Source: Ascidia mentula
Taxonomy: Eukaryota > Chordata > Ascidiacea > Phlebobranchia > Ascidiidae
DNA: 64,000 nucleotides
Reading direction: 5' to 3'
NCBI GenBank assembly: GCA_947561715.1
Contig: OX387199.1
Span: 17,737,001-17,801,000 of the forward strand
Position 1 is the stretch's first letter; each line of letters begins with the position of its first letter. Position numbers and translations under genes: made by a program. This document shows, piece after piece, positions 46,780 to 59,901 of this stretch. Below the pieces are notes generated by a model. The model was not told the origin of the DNA. It made no database searches and was given only the letters and a program-made list of their open reading frames with translations.

Positions 46780-47984
46780 GTTTCAGTTAAAATCAATATT
46801 TCCAGTCGTCACTTAGCAATATTCTTACAAATTCAACCTAATTAAAGCTTGCAGTCTGTAAGATTACTAGAATTTTCACCTGTGTACGATTATCACTAGT
46901 ACAACATAAATAAAAATATGGACAAATATGTTGCATTTTCCAGGAATTTATTTCAGTTGTTTTTAACCTGGTTGCAGCAGTAGTTTCATTTCTGTATATA
47001 TAGACTGTGTAAAACAATTTAATAAACGTAATTTATTTTCTGTGACACACAAATCTGTCATTCTTTTCATGGTGCTGCCTTCACATTAACAATGGGTCTG
47101 ATGGCACAAACACAATGTTGCAGGTAAAGATTGGCTGTCGCAGATAAAATACTTGTCTCAGATAAAATACTTGCGCCAATGAGAAACGCTGTCCAGCGCT
47201 TGATTCAGTCGCTTGACACATTAAACAAGTTGGGAAACTGCTGCAATCATCAACTAAACTCTAAAGAAGGCTGAAGTATCACAACTTTTTAACAGTAAGC
47301 AAAACAAAAAGTTTCGCAAATCCTTTGCCGCCACTCGGCAAAAAACAAAACAACATGTTCGTTCAAGCGTAACCGATATATTTACCCGATTTAACGAAAG
47401 ATGACGAAACAACGTACTTTGTTTGAGTTAAGTTTACTAAAAGAAAAATGTTACTGGGGTGATTCAAAATAAAAAAAATCACATCTGTCATGCGACCATA
47501 AGTAGCACTAGAATGCTTCGGTATCAAGGCTGTCGTTGTGCTTATGTAGGGTACGGTTTGTCATTCTTTGAACTTTTGGTCTTCGCAACTGCTTTCATCT
47601 CTTATACACTTACACCCCGTTTTTCCGATGCCTTTGCTAGTTATTCCAATTGCATTACCGCATTCAACTTGCGCTGCTTCTTATGAAGTCTCTTTTTTCC
47701 TGTAAACGCAGCAATTATATCTTTGATTCTGCCTCGTCTTTGCTCCCTAAATATTTACGACTCTTTTCACGTATTAACAGATGTTTTTCGTGCATCAGAT
47801 CACAATGTGATCTCACAGATCAACACTTTTGGTCTCATAGATCATAAAAGGCATAAACTGCAACCAATTATGGTGCTATATATTGCGTAGAGGAGAGATG
47901 GGCCTTGTAAAAAAATACAAAAGTACTTATACTTAAACGATTCTATGTCTCAGAAAAAACAATTGCATTTTTTCAAGCACTTTT
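46780..47984. other. GON4L upstream region
   Basis: The GON4L promoter and 5' UTR should lie in the left part. A plus-strand frame at 47459-47686 has no recognised domain. No regulatory element could be fixed. Confidence 0.3.
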
Positions 47985-48840
47985 ACCCCAAATAATGCCC
48001 AACTGGGGGATCAAATGCCCTCTGCTGAAACGGTCCAGTAACCAATTTTGATTCGAATGCGTAGATGAGGGGTGGATCTTTCATAAAATCACACCCAGAT
48101 TCTTTTATTGCACTGCGGTGACCTCCAAGGCGGTTGAACCATGGTTGAACTGTATGCGAATCCATGACCACTCGAGTGGCTGCAACAAAGGCTTCACTTG
48201 TAACTCGATTAACGCCGTATTGGTTTTAGACTAAACGACGATCCTGTCACTCCAGTATTGCAATGATATACAGCACTTTATTTTTCAGAAAAGCGTCTGA
48301 ACACTGCTGTACGTAATATCGTATCAGGGCGTCTTGTAAGTGGCCTTTTTGAGCGTCCAGAACTGGTCTCATGTCGCAAGGTACGTTTCTCAAGCTCATT
48401 GCGTTCGAGTGCATAGAGGTTGCCATCACGATCCTCTTTAGCCCAAACATGACATTTATAAAAAGACACTTCACCTAAACATCTTGCGAAACCATGCGGG
48501 TGTGGTGACAGCGTCAAATTTGTTTGTATTGTGGACTTTAATGATAGAAAGTTTTAGGTCGAAAAATGGTGTTTGTATGACCCCATGTATGTCATTCTTA
48601 TCCCACGTAGACGACGGGTTTCGTGACTGCACTCCTCATATGGCAAAAACAGTCCCAGGGGGCAACCAAAGCAACTTTCCTGTGACAATTTTATGCCATT
48701 GCGTAGATAAGGGTTTTTTTGTGATTAATTTTTTCGCAAAACCAACTTACATTTTTTGCAGCCTATTCAGCTAAAATAATGTCCGACCAGTGGGGGGCGC
48801 TTTAAGAAACTATCCTGCAACCAATTTTGACAAGAGGTGG
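47985..48840. repeat. Dispersed-repeat-rich stretch
   Basis: Two related blocks, 47990-48070 and 48770-48840, share aaataatg..c, gggg and caaccaattttga then gaggggtgg/gaggtgg. The segment 48340-48425 matches 31555-31640. No coding potential was recognised. Confidence 0.45.
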
Positions 48841-49547
48841 GCCTAACAAAAAATCACAAATTAAGGTATACTTCTGTGATTCAATTTTGAGCTACACCCT
48901 CTTGAACATTTTAATGCTTTTTCAACTGAATTTTTCACAGCACCCAGCACCAATTGACCAGCTGACTGAGAAGAGCAAAAAATACACTAAAACTGCACCA
49001 AACACGGTGAAAATCCCCCTGGCTACAGCACGTGACTCCCTGTTCATTCAACCATAAATTTGACCCCAATAATGCACCACCGGTTGCCTTGTGACGTAAC
49101 AGAGTTTCTCTGTGACAGAGGACGGATATATTCCCCGCGGGCGAAACTTTTTTAATGGAAATAATGATATGCGGTCTTAAGACTGCAGTGCACTAAATAC
49201 ACCGTAGAAAACGTGGGGGGGAAAAACAACACAATGCAACAAATTACAAAAAAGCAAGGCAAACATTTTGTGAAAGTTTAAATAATTATGACCATCAATA
49301 GAATATTATTTTCCTAAAATAATTCTACAGTATTATGAAAAATAATTTAACATTAAAATGGGGCATTTGTAAGGGCAGTGTTTTCAGGAATGTAAAGCAC
49401 AAGAAGTTTGACAATCTTAGAAGCAAGTTCAGCTCAAACAGGGTGGAAAGGTAAAGAAAGCAAGTTCTCATATAACGTTTTGAAAATGGAAACTTTCTAA
49501 AAAAAAATTTGAGACGTGAAGAGCATATGATATACAAATATTAATAT
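48841..49547. other. Intergenic, nothing recognised
   Basis: Frames at 48827-49057 (+) and 49325-49537 (-) have no known motif. Confidence 0.3.
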
Positions 49548-50030
49548 AGCACTAAAGTTTTATTCATTCTTAGTTTTTTACTAGATCAGCAAGTAGTTAT
49601 TACATTGGAATAGCAATGAAATTAACAAAGATCAACAAGGTTAAAAAAATAAGGCTACTCAGTAAAAGTGTCATAATGAAAAAAGCATGATCTCAATGTT
49701 TTCCACAAAACTGTGCCAAAAATAAAACAAATATTTGTTAAAAGCAAATATACAATAAAAAAAACCCACTATGTTTGATTGATTATTTGGGTTGTACCCA
49801 GACAAGCAACCAGTTTACTTATTGGAATAGCAATACATAGGACAAAGATCTACAAGGTTGCAAAACAAGTGCAAAATTTGACCGCAATCGCGTGAATGGA
49901 AAATTGTTAAATGAAATCAAAAGATATTAAATTGAGGACACGAAAGACATCGTAAAAAAGGCACTAAAGTTTGATTCAATTTGAAGTTTTAACTAGATCA
50001 GCAAGTAGTATCATATTGGAAATTTCTTGC
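49548..50030 (+). repeat. Local direct repeats 3' of the NLR gene
   Basis: The block gcactaaagtttt..ttcat, tttactagatcagcaagtag and attggaa occurs at 49548-49612 and again at 49960-50025. A part (ttattggaatagcaat..aacaaagat..acaaggtt) also occurs at 49600-49640 and 49818-49860. These are short ancient tandem duplications. Confidence 0.55.
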
Positions 50031-50176
50031 AATTTCGATGATAAAAGAAGTTTGGTGTTAGGGTGTTGAAGGACATCTTGCCTTTGTCCAAGTTACATCA
50101 CACAGCATTCATTTGAACTGATGATAGAAATAAAGTTATAGTCAATTTCATACTTTTGTAATTGTGTTACTTCTAC

Positions 50177-53100
50177 TTACTGTAGCTTATTTTGGTGTTT
50201 TTCAAGTTCTTCCATCAATTCCTCTGATATTCCACAGCCTACAAATATAAATTCTTTACTAGCTTGCATCATGTTTTTGACTTGTCGACCTCCATCATCT
50301 CCAATCTGGTTGTTGCTCATATCAATATCCTGTGAAAATAAAAAAAACACTTAAATAAACAAGGAAGTTGCAGAAAATATCACTAAAAATATTCAATCCT
50401 ACCCAAACTTTCCACTTCTTTGTTGCAGCCACCATCTCTTGACCAATTTTAGTAATACCACAATTAATCATTTTTAGCCTTCCAATATTTAAGCCAGATG
50501 ATGCAATAAGTTGAAGTCCACGATTTCCTACTTTGCATCCAGAAACATCAAGCTTTATCTTAAAAAGATCAATTTGTTAAGAATAGAATAAACCAGCACA
50601 AAACTTGTTCTGAATTCAAAAACATACCAACGGATTGAACGAACTTCTCTTTAAGGTCTGAACCAGAACATCAACATGTGTCAAATTGTAAGCTTTAATT
50701 GAAAAATAATCTCTAACATTGTGCCTTGTACAACCAAAGCTCCATTGCAAACTTTTTTCCTCAAAATGGGGAATCAATGGCAATGTATATTGGGAAAACA
50801 TGTGAGAAATTACAAGATAAGACAACAAAAATCCGGGAAAGTCTCTTTCTTGTTTTAACCATCTGGAGTCGTTTGGTATTTGAGCAAATTTGTTTTCACT
50901 AAGAAACACTGTTGACTCTACACATATCATCTGCAAGAAAATCACGTTAAAAACACAAAATTTGTCACAAAAAAAAAGAAGTTTGGACTGACGCATACCT
51001 TCAGGTTGTTCTCTTTAATTGCTACTTCAAACAATTCGAAAGAGTTGCCATCAAAATTTCCTGAAATCATGTCAATAACCTTTCCATACTTTTGTGTGTA
51101 GTGGAAGAAATAGGAAACATCATGAGGGTAAACAGTGACATTCTCCACATCAATAGATTTGGGAAACTTTGAAAAAATATTCCTTTCTACTTCTTCATCT
51201 TGGGCCTCACTTGCCCATCTGCATGCCACAAATATGTTTGGAATGTGAGAAAACAAAACTTCTCCTTTTTCTGGTATTTCATGACTAGTCATATTTTCTT
51301 CACCTATTGTATTTTTGTTGCACAGCCCAAATAGAAATGTAAATATCATTTGATCTCGAGTAAACCTTTTCATTAACTGAGAAACAGACTCTCTAAACTC
51401 TACAATAGACTGAAAAAAGACCAAATGACGTGCTGCAAAGTAATCTTGCCAAATACGATGTGAAAAAAAGCTGATTTTGTCGCAATGCAAGACTTGCAAA
51501 TTTAAATTAGCAGAAACTGAGAGTGAAGTGTGAAGAAATGAGGATCGGTCGACGCCTGCTTCTTTAAGATCATTTTGTGTAAATTGATATTGTTGTTTAA
51601 TGATTCCACACCAAGCTAATTTAGCTATTGGCTGTGCTTCCTTTTTATGGCAGTGTTTGGATCTGCTATACACTGCATAGTAATATGATAAGATGTCAGT
51701 CATAGAAATAAACCCAGTATTTGGGTTAGTCAACAAATAGTTGTGGATTAAAATAAAGAGAAGTGGAATGTAACAAAAACGACCGATTACTGCATTTTGT
51801 TGCAATTTATTTTGAACTTCTTCATATTGATCTCCGCAAACCTGTTTTCCAATTTCCTTTTGAGTTTCTTCACTAAACCCACAAACCTCAACAACAAACG
51901 TTGGCCTAATCTCTGGTGGAAGCTCAAAGAATTCTTCTGGTCTGGATGTAACAAGTTTTTTTGCTTGGGGAAAGATATTTCCACTTAATAGATTGGCAAT
52001 GATGGCCATTGGGTGAGCTTCGCTACGTAAAGATACACTTGGATAAACTTTTGTGAAAGTTTCCACATAAGCTTCATCAAGACCGTCCAAAATTATGAGA
52101 AGATTGGGATCATTGCATAACAATTCTGCTAGATGGGACATTTGGTTATCTGTAAGTTGAATATCAGAAAGACAGCAACAAAGTAAAAGTGAAATTAAGT
52201 TGGTGTTTTTACTGAAATCGATGGATCTGATTTGGATGTAGAATATAAAAGAGGTTTCTTTTAGAATTGAACGTTTAACTACTTTCCCAAGAAAAACTTT
52301 CGTAAAAGTAGATTTTCCAACACCAGGTTGACCCAAAGCGATAACTATATTACCATGTTTTTCAATTTGCCTTTTTTCTGCATGCTTATTGGTAGCATTT
52401 TGAAGCTGAATGGAAGCTTTTGCTTCTTGAAAAATACATTCAATTTGAACATTACCCTTTGGGTTTGAGTTAGTACTTTCTTCTGATGACTGGGTTTTTA
52501 GTTTTATTGTAAGTTCAGGAATCCCAAACCCAACTTTGTTTACAGTTTTCACAGAGTGATCAATGGTTCCAGAAATTTCCCTGGCCTTCTGCCACAACCT
52601 TTGATTTATATCAACTGAAAAATACATATATGCAAAGCTGGCATTAAGATATATTTAGTCTTTTTTGCAAGAAGGTTTCCTTTTCAGATTTAAACCAAAG
52701 TTACAATACAAGATATTTTTGGTTTTAATGTAATTTCTATATAGTATTGTAAATATATATATAGATCATGAAAAAAAAAACTTACCAACAAAAACAGCAT
52801 TTTCTGAAGAAGCATGTTCTGCAAAATACATTCATAAACCTAACAACAGATACTAAACCCTGGGCTTGTGCAGAGTAAAATGTTCCAGCAATAAAACAAA
52901 ACACAATATGTATGTACTTTTCCTTCAAGAATCAAGGATGACAATATTTAAAGCATTAATGTATGTTCATACCTTGACTATTGCCATATTGGTTAATGTT
53001 GACATTGCCCACCACATCAACAATGCTCCCTGTGATCTTTGAATGACTTGCTTCAAATCTTTGGTTAAGACCTGTAAGAAAACATGGAACTGCCACCAAC

Positions 53101-53298
53101 CTACATTTTTTTTAAAGAAAGTGAGGACACTCATAGGTTTTATATGATTACAAATAAACAGCTAATCTATGAAAAAGGGCAAAATGCATGCAGATTTTGG
53201 AAAAAAATTCCCATTTGTCACATACTGTTACCTGATGTTGAAGGTTGTTCACTTCCCAACTGATCATAGTTTTTATTCTTGGTCTTGTCAGTAGCCAT
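50177..53298 (-). CDS. NACHT-LRR (NLR) receptor
   Basis: Seven exons: 53232-53298, about 52972-53072, about 52785-52820, 50999-52620, 50628-50930, about 50410-50560 and 50177-50330 (TAA). Phases agree at all checked joins. The N-terminus has no CARD, death or pyrin domain; exon 2 encodes SKITGSIVDVVGNVNINQYG. The big exon carries the NACHT ATPase: P-loop GQPGVGKST, Walker B LLIILDGLDEA, sensor KKLVTSRPEEFF, GFSEETQKEIGKQV, and the helical part ending FFSHRIWQDYFAARHLV. The last exons hold three to four ribonuclease-inhibitor-type leucine-rich repeats (IKLDVSGCKVGNRGLQLIA; IDMSNNQIGDDGG). By family it is a cytosolic innate-immune sensor that oligomerises through NACHT; the ligand is unknown. 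The LRR array is short for an NLR. Confidence 0.9.
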
Positions 53299-53428
53299 GC
53301 AAATATATTGAATCCTACATTCTTTACATTTAAAGAAAAAACACGATTGTCTGCAACCGTGAAAATGTTGCAGTTAAAAAAACTAGAGGCATTAATGGAA
53401 CAAATTCAACGTAGTTTCTCTTGCTTAA

Positions 53429-54063
53429 ACCTTTCACAAACATTCGTTTCGTTCTTTACATTAAAGTCTTCACTCCATATAATTTCCCCTTTTTCGAGGC
53501 CCACTTTAATTCCAAAATATAGCAAAACAAATATCTTCTAAGAAACTTTTGTCCCGTGCATATTTTTTTAATTACAATTTAGGCAGAAATAATAACTGTA
53601 TTCACTGGATGTTATTACCAGCATGATATGGAACTTCCAAACCTAATTCAGAGCTATTGGTGGGCATTCACGGCGCCTTTATGGTTGACACCTCTTTTCA
53701 ATTATCACAAGAGAAAAGGTAAACACATTAACAAAGGCACACTTTGTAGAGACGCACCAAATATGGCATTGGGCGGATGTTCGCATGTTGTCACATTATT
53801 GCTTAGTTACCCATGGTGATAAATTGCGAATATCAATGGTAGATGAGTTAAACTTCTTACGTCACGTCACCCATTTTTAACTCGTTAAACACACAAATAA
53901 GACAAAGATGTATTCTACGACACAAACGCTGTGTTCTATTCGTATGTACTCGATTTTAAGCTTCGGCTTGTAAGTTTTCTGTCCTATTAGTTTTGCGACT
54001 TGCAATCGAGGGTGGCCTAGAATCCAGTGAATACTGAATACATATATTTTTATTTTAGGGCCG
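53429..54063 (+). repeat. Direct duplication block 1, copy 1
   Basis: Nearly identical to 55659-56292 (offset 2230 bp), including a 63-codon frame (53628-53819) copied with three changes. It is followed by a copy-specific stretch of 131 bp. The frame lacks any known motif, so coding is doubtful. Confidence 0.85.
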
Positions 54064-54194
54064 CTTTCACAACTTGCCTTACTGCCCGCAGAACCTCAAT
54101 TCAGCACTGCATACAATGGCTTATTTAAACACAAATACAATGTACAACAAAGATTTGAAATTACGTAAAAATATGCTTTGTTCACCATACAGCC

Positions 54195-54728
54195 AATAAA
54201 ATCACCACAAACAAGCTTTAAAATAGTGATTTTAGTGCATATTTTGCTCTCTATGTATTTTTCTATTTTCCATCAACCACACTTTACAAGCATTAAAAAA
54301 TTTGTCACTAGAACGAGTGATTCTAAACGGCATTAAAATATCACCTACACATAAACACGTAACGGACTCTATAGACATGTTAGAATTCAGCGTATCTTAT
54401 GTACCGACGCACAAATGAAAAAGATTGTAGTTAGTTGAAAGGAAGGTCGATACATTTGCAGTGACTAATAACGGTAAATTTAGATAATTAATAGCCATAG
54501 GCCTTATCTTTCACGTTTGCAGTCACTAATGACGAAACTTCAGCGAAGCAGTGGTCGTTAAAAGGCTTAATTTAGTCATTTATTTATAAAGCGCCTCTCT
54601 GCGCCTTAAACGCTGCAACGGTTCAACACATTAACAAAGGCACACGTAGACGCGCCAGCAGATATAATATTGAGCGGATGTTCGCATGTTTTCACAGTAT
54701 TGCTTTGATACCCACGGTGATAAATTAT
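54195..54728 (+). repeat. Direct duplication block 2, copy 1
   Basis: Nearly identical to 56445-56977 (offset 2250 bp). Its last 100 bp (54629-54728) is also an older, diverged copy of 53726-53825, sharing aaaggcacac, gcggatgttcgcatgtt and cacggtgataaatt. A further short block gcattaatggaacaaattca occurs at 53387 and 54745. Confidence 0.85.
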
Positions 54729-55658
54729 ACGAATAGCGGCATTAATGAGGCATTAATGGAACAAATTCAACGTAGTTTCTCTTGCTTAAAATGGAACAAA
54801 GAAGGATTCACACAGCGTGACATCGGTAAAACCCATTTCGTTGCGATACACTTTATAGGTGTTCATAAAAGGCAATGGTAATGTATGGCCCGGAACATTA
54901 TTAAACCGGCACTTGTATGCAGCGCCGTAAATGCTCGCTGTCTACGCTTTGACGAACAATGCGCACGCTGGCATTTATACAGCATGACCGCGGTCAAAGC
55001 CATTTCGTTACGATATATTTAATAGGTGGCAGTGGTAATGTGATCTACATGTTCCGGCATATGATGTTTACTATTATAAAAGCCACATGCTTTTTTAAAC
55101 ATATCGGAAATCAACAATTGCTGACAAAACCACAAAGACACAGACGCGAGCAAATGGCGTGGAGCTTTAACGGACACGTGTAATTTGTAGCAGGTGTGTG
55201 CTGTGTCGGAGGGCTTGGTCTCGAGCTTAAGATTTTGATTTAACACACGGAAAACAACATTATTCGAGGTAAGTGGCGTTACCTGCCACATTTTGGAATC
55301 TTTAATTTGTGAATTGACTCAATACAGGCCACCTTCGCCCATCACAACACGCTGTAAGGGTAGGTTTCTTCCTGGATACCCAGCGGGAATGACGTACCAG
55401 TAACCCTTTAGCGATGTGACGTGATATTTAATAAGCTGCCGACAAGCCACACCGTTCAAATCTGGTCTCATTAGTGCAACTGGTGGCAAGCATGGGTTGT
55501 CATTCAAACTGTGTACTAATCATTACAGTTTATTTGCTGCAGCGCCACATCATTTCTTCAAATTATATACAATTTATTATCAGGTCCAATAATGACTGGT
55601 TTGTCATTTGATGGGGAACTAACAAACCCAATGATAAAGATAATCATATTGCACAAAA
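54729..55658. other. Between the duplicated blocks
   Basis: Unique sequence apart from the short repeat at 54745-54790. Frames at 54959-55183 (+) and 55019-55291 (-) are shadows of each other with no known motif. Confidence 0.35.
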
Positions 55659-56292
55659 CCTTTCACAAACATTCGTTTCGTTCTTTACAATAAAGTCCAC
55701 ACTCCATATAATTTCCCCTTTTTCACAGCCCACTTTAATTCCAAAATATAGCAAAACAAATATCTTCTAAGAAACTTTTGTCCCGTGCATATTTTTTTAA
55801 TTACAATTTAGGCAGAAATAATAACTGTATTCACTGGATGTTATTACCAGCATGATATGGAACTTCCAAACCTAATTCAGAGCTATTGGTGGGCATTCAC
55901 GGCGCCTTTATGGTTGACACCTCTTTTCAATTATCACAAGAGAAAAGGTAAACACATTAGCAAAGGCACACTTCGTAGAGACGCACCAAATATGGCATTG
56001 GGCGGATGTTCGCATGTTGTCACATTATTGCTTAGTTACCCATGGTGATAAATTGCGAATATCAATGGTAGATGAGTTAAACTTCTTACGTCACGTCACC
56101 CATTTTTAACTCGTTAAACACACAAATAAGACAAAGATGTATTCTACGACACAAACGCTGTGTTCTATTCGTATGTACTCGATTATAAGCTTCGGCTTGT
56201 AAGTTTTCTGTCCTATTAGTTTTGCGACTTGCAATCGAGGGTGGCCTAGAATCCAGTGAGTACTGAATACATATATTTTTATTTTAGGGCCA
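55659..56292 (+). repeat. Direct duplication block 1, copy 2
   Basis: Second copy of 53429-54063. Confidence 0.85.
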
Positions 56293-56444
56293 CAAATTGT
56301 CATTTTTACAATCCTAGTCATTGTTTCATTACTTTTTTTTAACTAATACAGGGGACACCTAGCTTTCCCAGCGATTTTTTGTGGGTGTTTTGCCAATCGC
56401 AGTTCATGAAAATTGAATGAGCTAAAACTGTCGCAAATCACACT

Positions 56445-56977
56445 AATAAAATCACCACAAACAAGCTTTAAAATAGTGATTTTAGTGCATATTTTGCTCT
56501 CTATGTATTTTTCTATTTTCCACCAACCACACTTTACAAGCATTAAAAAATTTGTCACTAGAACGAGTGATTCTAAACGGCATTAAAATATCACCTACAC
56601 ATAAACACGTAACGGACTCTATAGACATGTTAGAATTCAGCGTATCTTATATACCGACGCACAAATGAAAAAGATTGTAGTTAGTTGAAAGGAAGGTCGA
56701 TACATTTGCAGTGACTAATAACGGTAAATTTAGATAATTAATAGCCATAGGCCTTATCTTTCACGTTTGCAGTCACTAATGACGAAACTTCAGCGAAGCA
56801 GTGGTCGTTAAAAGGCTTAATTTAGTCATTTATTTATAAAGCGCCTCTCTGCGCCTTAAACGCTGCAACGGTTCAACACATTAGCAAAGGCACACGTAGA
56901 AGCGCCAGCAGATATAATATTGAGCGGATGTTCGCATGTTTTCACAGTATTGCTTTGATACCCACGGTGATAAATTA
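56445..56977 (+). repeat. Direct duplication block 2, copy 2
   Basis: Second copy of 54195-54728. Confidence 0.85.
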
Positions 56978-58918
56978 CCAATAGCGATGGCAGAGTTGAT
57001 GGCAAAAAACCTCTACGCATTTCTACGTCCCCCATTGTCCGTTAATGAACTCCTTTAACCATACAAATAAGACAAAGATATATTTGACAGCACAAACCAG
57101 ATTTAAACCTGTCAAAAAGCTAAATTTATTGAAGGTTTACTGAAATCGCAGATATTGTAAACAAGCAGGATTAACACATTTTTCCCCGAAAAGTCGGACT
57201 AAGATCTAAAATATATGTCTTTGCAGAAACGTAAAATGTATTTTTGTTATATATTCAAGGTATGCTTCTTCAAATTTTAATAGGAAAATTCCTGAAACAT
57301 ACTATGTAATTTGTGGACGCACCTGATAAAAACGCTCAATCTGTACATGACTTTTATGTCTGTAAGTGAGCAAATGGTTCGAAAATAAAGTCAGGAAAAT
57401 ACTATTTTAAACTAATACGTACTAATTTAACAAAAATAGTATGGTCATACAAATTGCGTAGAATCAGGCATTGTAGTTATGGATTTGTGGCCGAAGATCA
57501 GATTTTGCGAAGCCGACAATAGCGCGTTAATAACCGCATTAGAATAAAATAGGTTGCTTTAGCGAAAATAGAAATGGTGCGCGAGAGTTTCTACAATCAA
57601 AATGTAAATTCATGCGTAGCTGAGTTCAAGCGAATATTAGTTGTACGTTTTCGATCGAATCCAAATCTTTTCTGAGCACTGCTAGTTTCTACTGCCTTAC
57701 ACGCCTTTCCATTAACGTCAATCACTATGCATATTCCTACACGAAAAAAGAGAACCACTTTGCGATCCACCAGTAAACGTTATACCAACAGCCGCCGCGT
57801 GTATTATACGTGGGTTCACTGCTGACTTATGATATAAATTATGTTTGGTGCCTGCATATAAATCAGCCATAGACGCCGGGTTTTGATGGGTTTGCTATAG
57901 AGGTTTGTTGATAAGGTTTAATTGCTTTGGCTCACAAGGCCTTTCCTTTGACTCCTGTAGTCAAATGCTATTCTAACCAAAAAAACAAAACAACCGCCAG
58001 TCCCCGGAAAATTGTACTGCTGAGTTGGTGGTTGTGTGCACAAAAGTTAGTTGTTCGAACAAAGTTAAACTTATTGAACATTTTTGGAGACACGCCATAC
58101 TATTTTACATGCGTTTTTCAGTCTTCAGTGTACCAGGCGTTCGCATCCAACTTCTAAAGAAATATCGGCCGCAGGTGAACCAAATATGGTTGAACTGATT
58201 TAATACATAATATCTTATGCTAGCAGACTAACGCACAATTGCAGTAAACATAACATTCAACACCGTACAATACATAAACACGGAAAAAAAAATAATGCTA
58301 TTCTGAATATTGGACCGAAGAAGTTTAAAAACCTTCCAGTTGTTGGTGGATGTTATCGTGTATTTGATAATATCACAGTTTGAAATGACCTTACAGAAAT
58401 TTTGCTTGCCTGTCCGCCAACGCTAACATTAATCATATCGTGATACGTTGTTGGGTTGATTGCTAATGTGTTTAAGGCCTCTCCTTTAACGTTTGCGTTG
58501 ACTAATGGTGGTTGCTGAAACAGATGGTTGTTACTTGCTAAATTTAGTTGCTTCTACGTCAAATGTCTCCTGTTCGTTGATTGCCGTGACTAATTATGAT
58601 AAACCCTGCTAATAAATTGTTTTTAGGTGATGCATTGCACTGCATGGTAATTATCAAATTCGTACAGTCTCATCCGTGCTGGTGACGAGCATTTTGCGTC
58701 ACTTCAATCTTCTATAGTAACAAATGAGTCATAATGATCAGTGATCTTAATATAGTTGCTACTGTGTTTCTATCTTTTTTCCTAACCGATGAAGTAATTA
58801 AGCATGAAACAATTTCTTCTCCAGAAACAAAGAAAAGTTTTAGAGAAACGAAATCACTGGCTAAGATAAAAGTATAAAGTAAACAAGTCATTTGTCATTG
58901 ATGTAAGTTGTTGCTAAC
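56978..58918. other. Intergenic, nothing recognised
   Basis: About 1.9 kb of AT-rich DNA. A frame at 57927-58157 has no recognised motif. Confidence 0.3.
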
Positions 58919-59064
58919 AAAAATCCCAAAACAATATATAGCATTTCTAAGAAAAACCTAATGTGCATGTCTTTTGTATGATTTATAAACTTTAGAGACC
59001 CAGCAGGGCTTCGGCACAAATTTTTAGCATTTGTCAGCTCGTGTTTGTGCTTGTGCATTTAACC
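58919..59064 (+). repeat. Dispersed repeat, copy 1
   Basis: Diverged match to 63829-64000 at the window end: aaaatccca, gcatttcta, catgtctttt, agcagggcttcg, tttgtcagctcgt. The second copy is cut by the window edge. Confidence 0.6.
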
Positions 59065-59274
59065 ATGACCTATAGCTGAAAGTGAGGTCAGCAACCATCT
59101 GTGGGAAAAATCGGATCATCATGTTAATTTTTATTCACCCAAAATTCTACATAGTTCATCAAAGTAACATCAAATCCAAATTGCTAATTCTCAAAACACT
59201 ATACATTCAGCAACACAAACCATCATTGAACGTAGATGACAGCCCCAAACCTTTCTACCAGGTCAACATTTAGG

Positions 59275-59480
59275 TCCTTACTGCAGCTTGACACATCTCA
59301 ACTGATGACGTCGCTGCTGTGTTGTTGATGCTGCTGTCACGTGACGCACCTCCGGCGTGTTGCTTGGTGTTGTTGTGTTTTCTTCTGCCCGTTCAGTCCC
59401 TTGTCTACCTCGGCGCTTTGCTGCGTTAGCTCATTATAGTACTGATGACGCAGTTAGTGTTCGAAACGTCTACTTTAGGT
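59275..59480 (+). repeat. Repeat ending in a family-B hammerhead with intact core
   Basis: This is the inverted partner of 183-440. At 59433-59480: stem I 5' strand AUUAUAGUA, core CUGAUGA (59442-59448), a weak stem II, GAAA and CGUC, then stem I 3' strand UACUUUAGG. Stem I pairs at seven positions with one U-U mismatch; stem II keeps only about three pairs, so cleavage would be poor. All core nucleotides are intact. Confidence 0.55.
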
Positions 59481-59829
59481 AACATGATTAATAGCATATT
59501 AGCTTTGGCTTATTCTATTTCGAGTAATTAACAAGCACCCAAGGACTACTGAAATCGTTGTAAAGTGTGGCTAATTATCGGAAAACTACAAAATTTCGAC
59601 TTAATTCATCAAATCAAATAATTGTTTTCTGGTTGGTTGTGTATTAACATTTAACACAACGAATATTTACAAAGCAGTTTAAAAAATCACAGATTCAAAG
59701 AAAGCAACTCAACAATAAAATAATTGAAGGAAAGATGTCAATGTCCGTGGAAGCTTTTGTACAAAGTGTGTTAATATAATCCAATATTCAACTACACCTC
59801 GTTTTCAAAAACAAAAGTCGAGCACTGCC

Positions 59830-59901
59830 TTCGTCATTGGAGCATAACCACAGTCCACACTACAGCAACACAACCAACGCTAAGTTGGCTTTACTTTCCA
59901 T
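59830..59901 (-). pseudogene. Relic signal-peptide exon of the 62-kb precursor
   Basis: From ATG 59901 the minus strand reads MESKANLALVVLL, a stop, then CGLWLCSND, against MGSKVNIALVVLLSCGLWLC in the gene at 61979-62341. The Ser codon TCG-type position has become TAG and the rest of the coding sequence is gone after a few codons. It is a dead partial duplicate. Confidence 0.75.
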
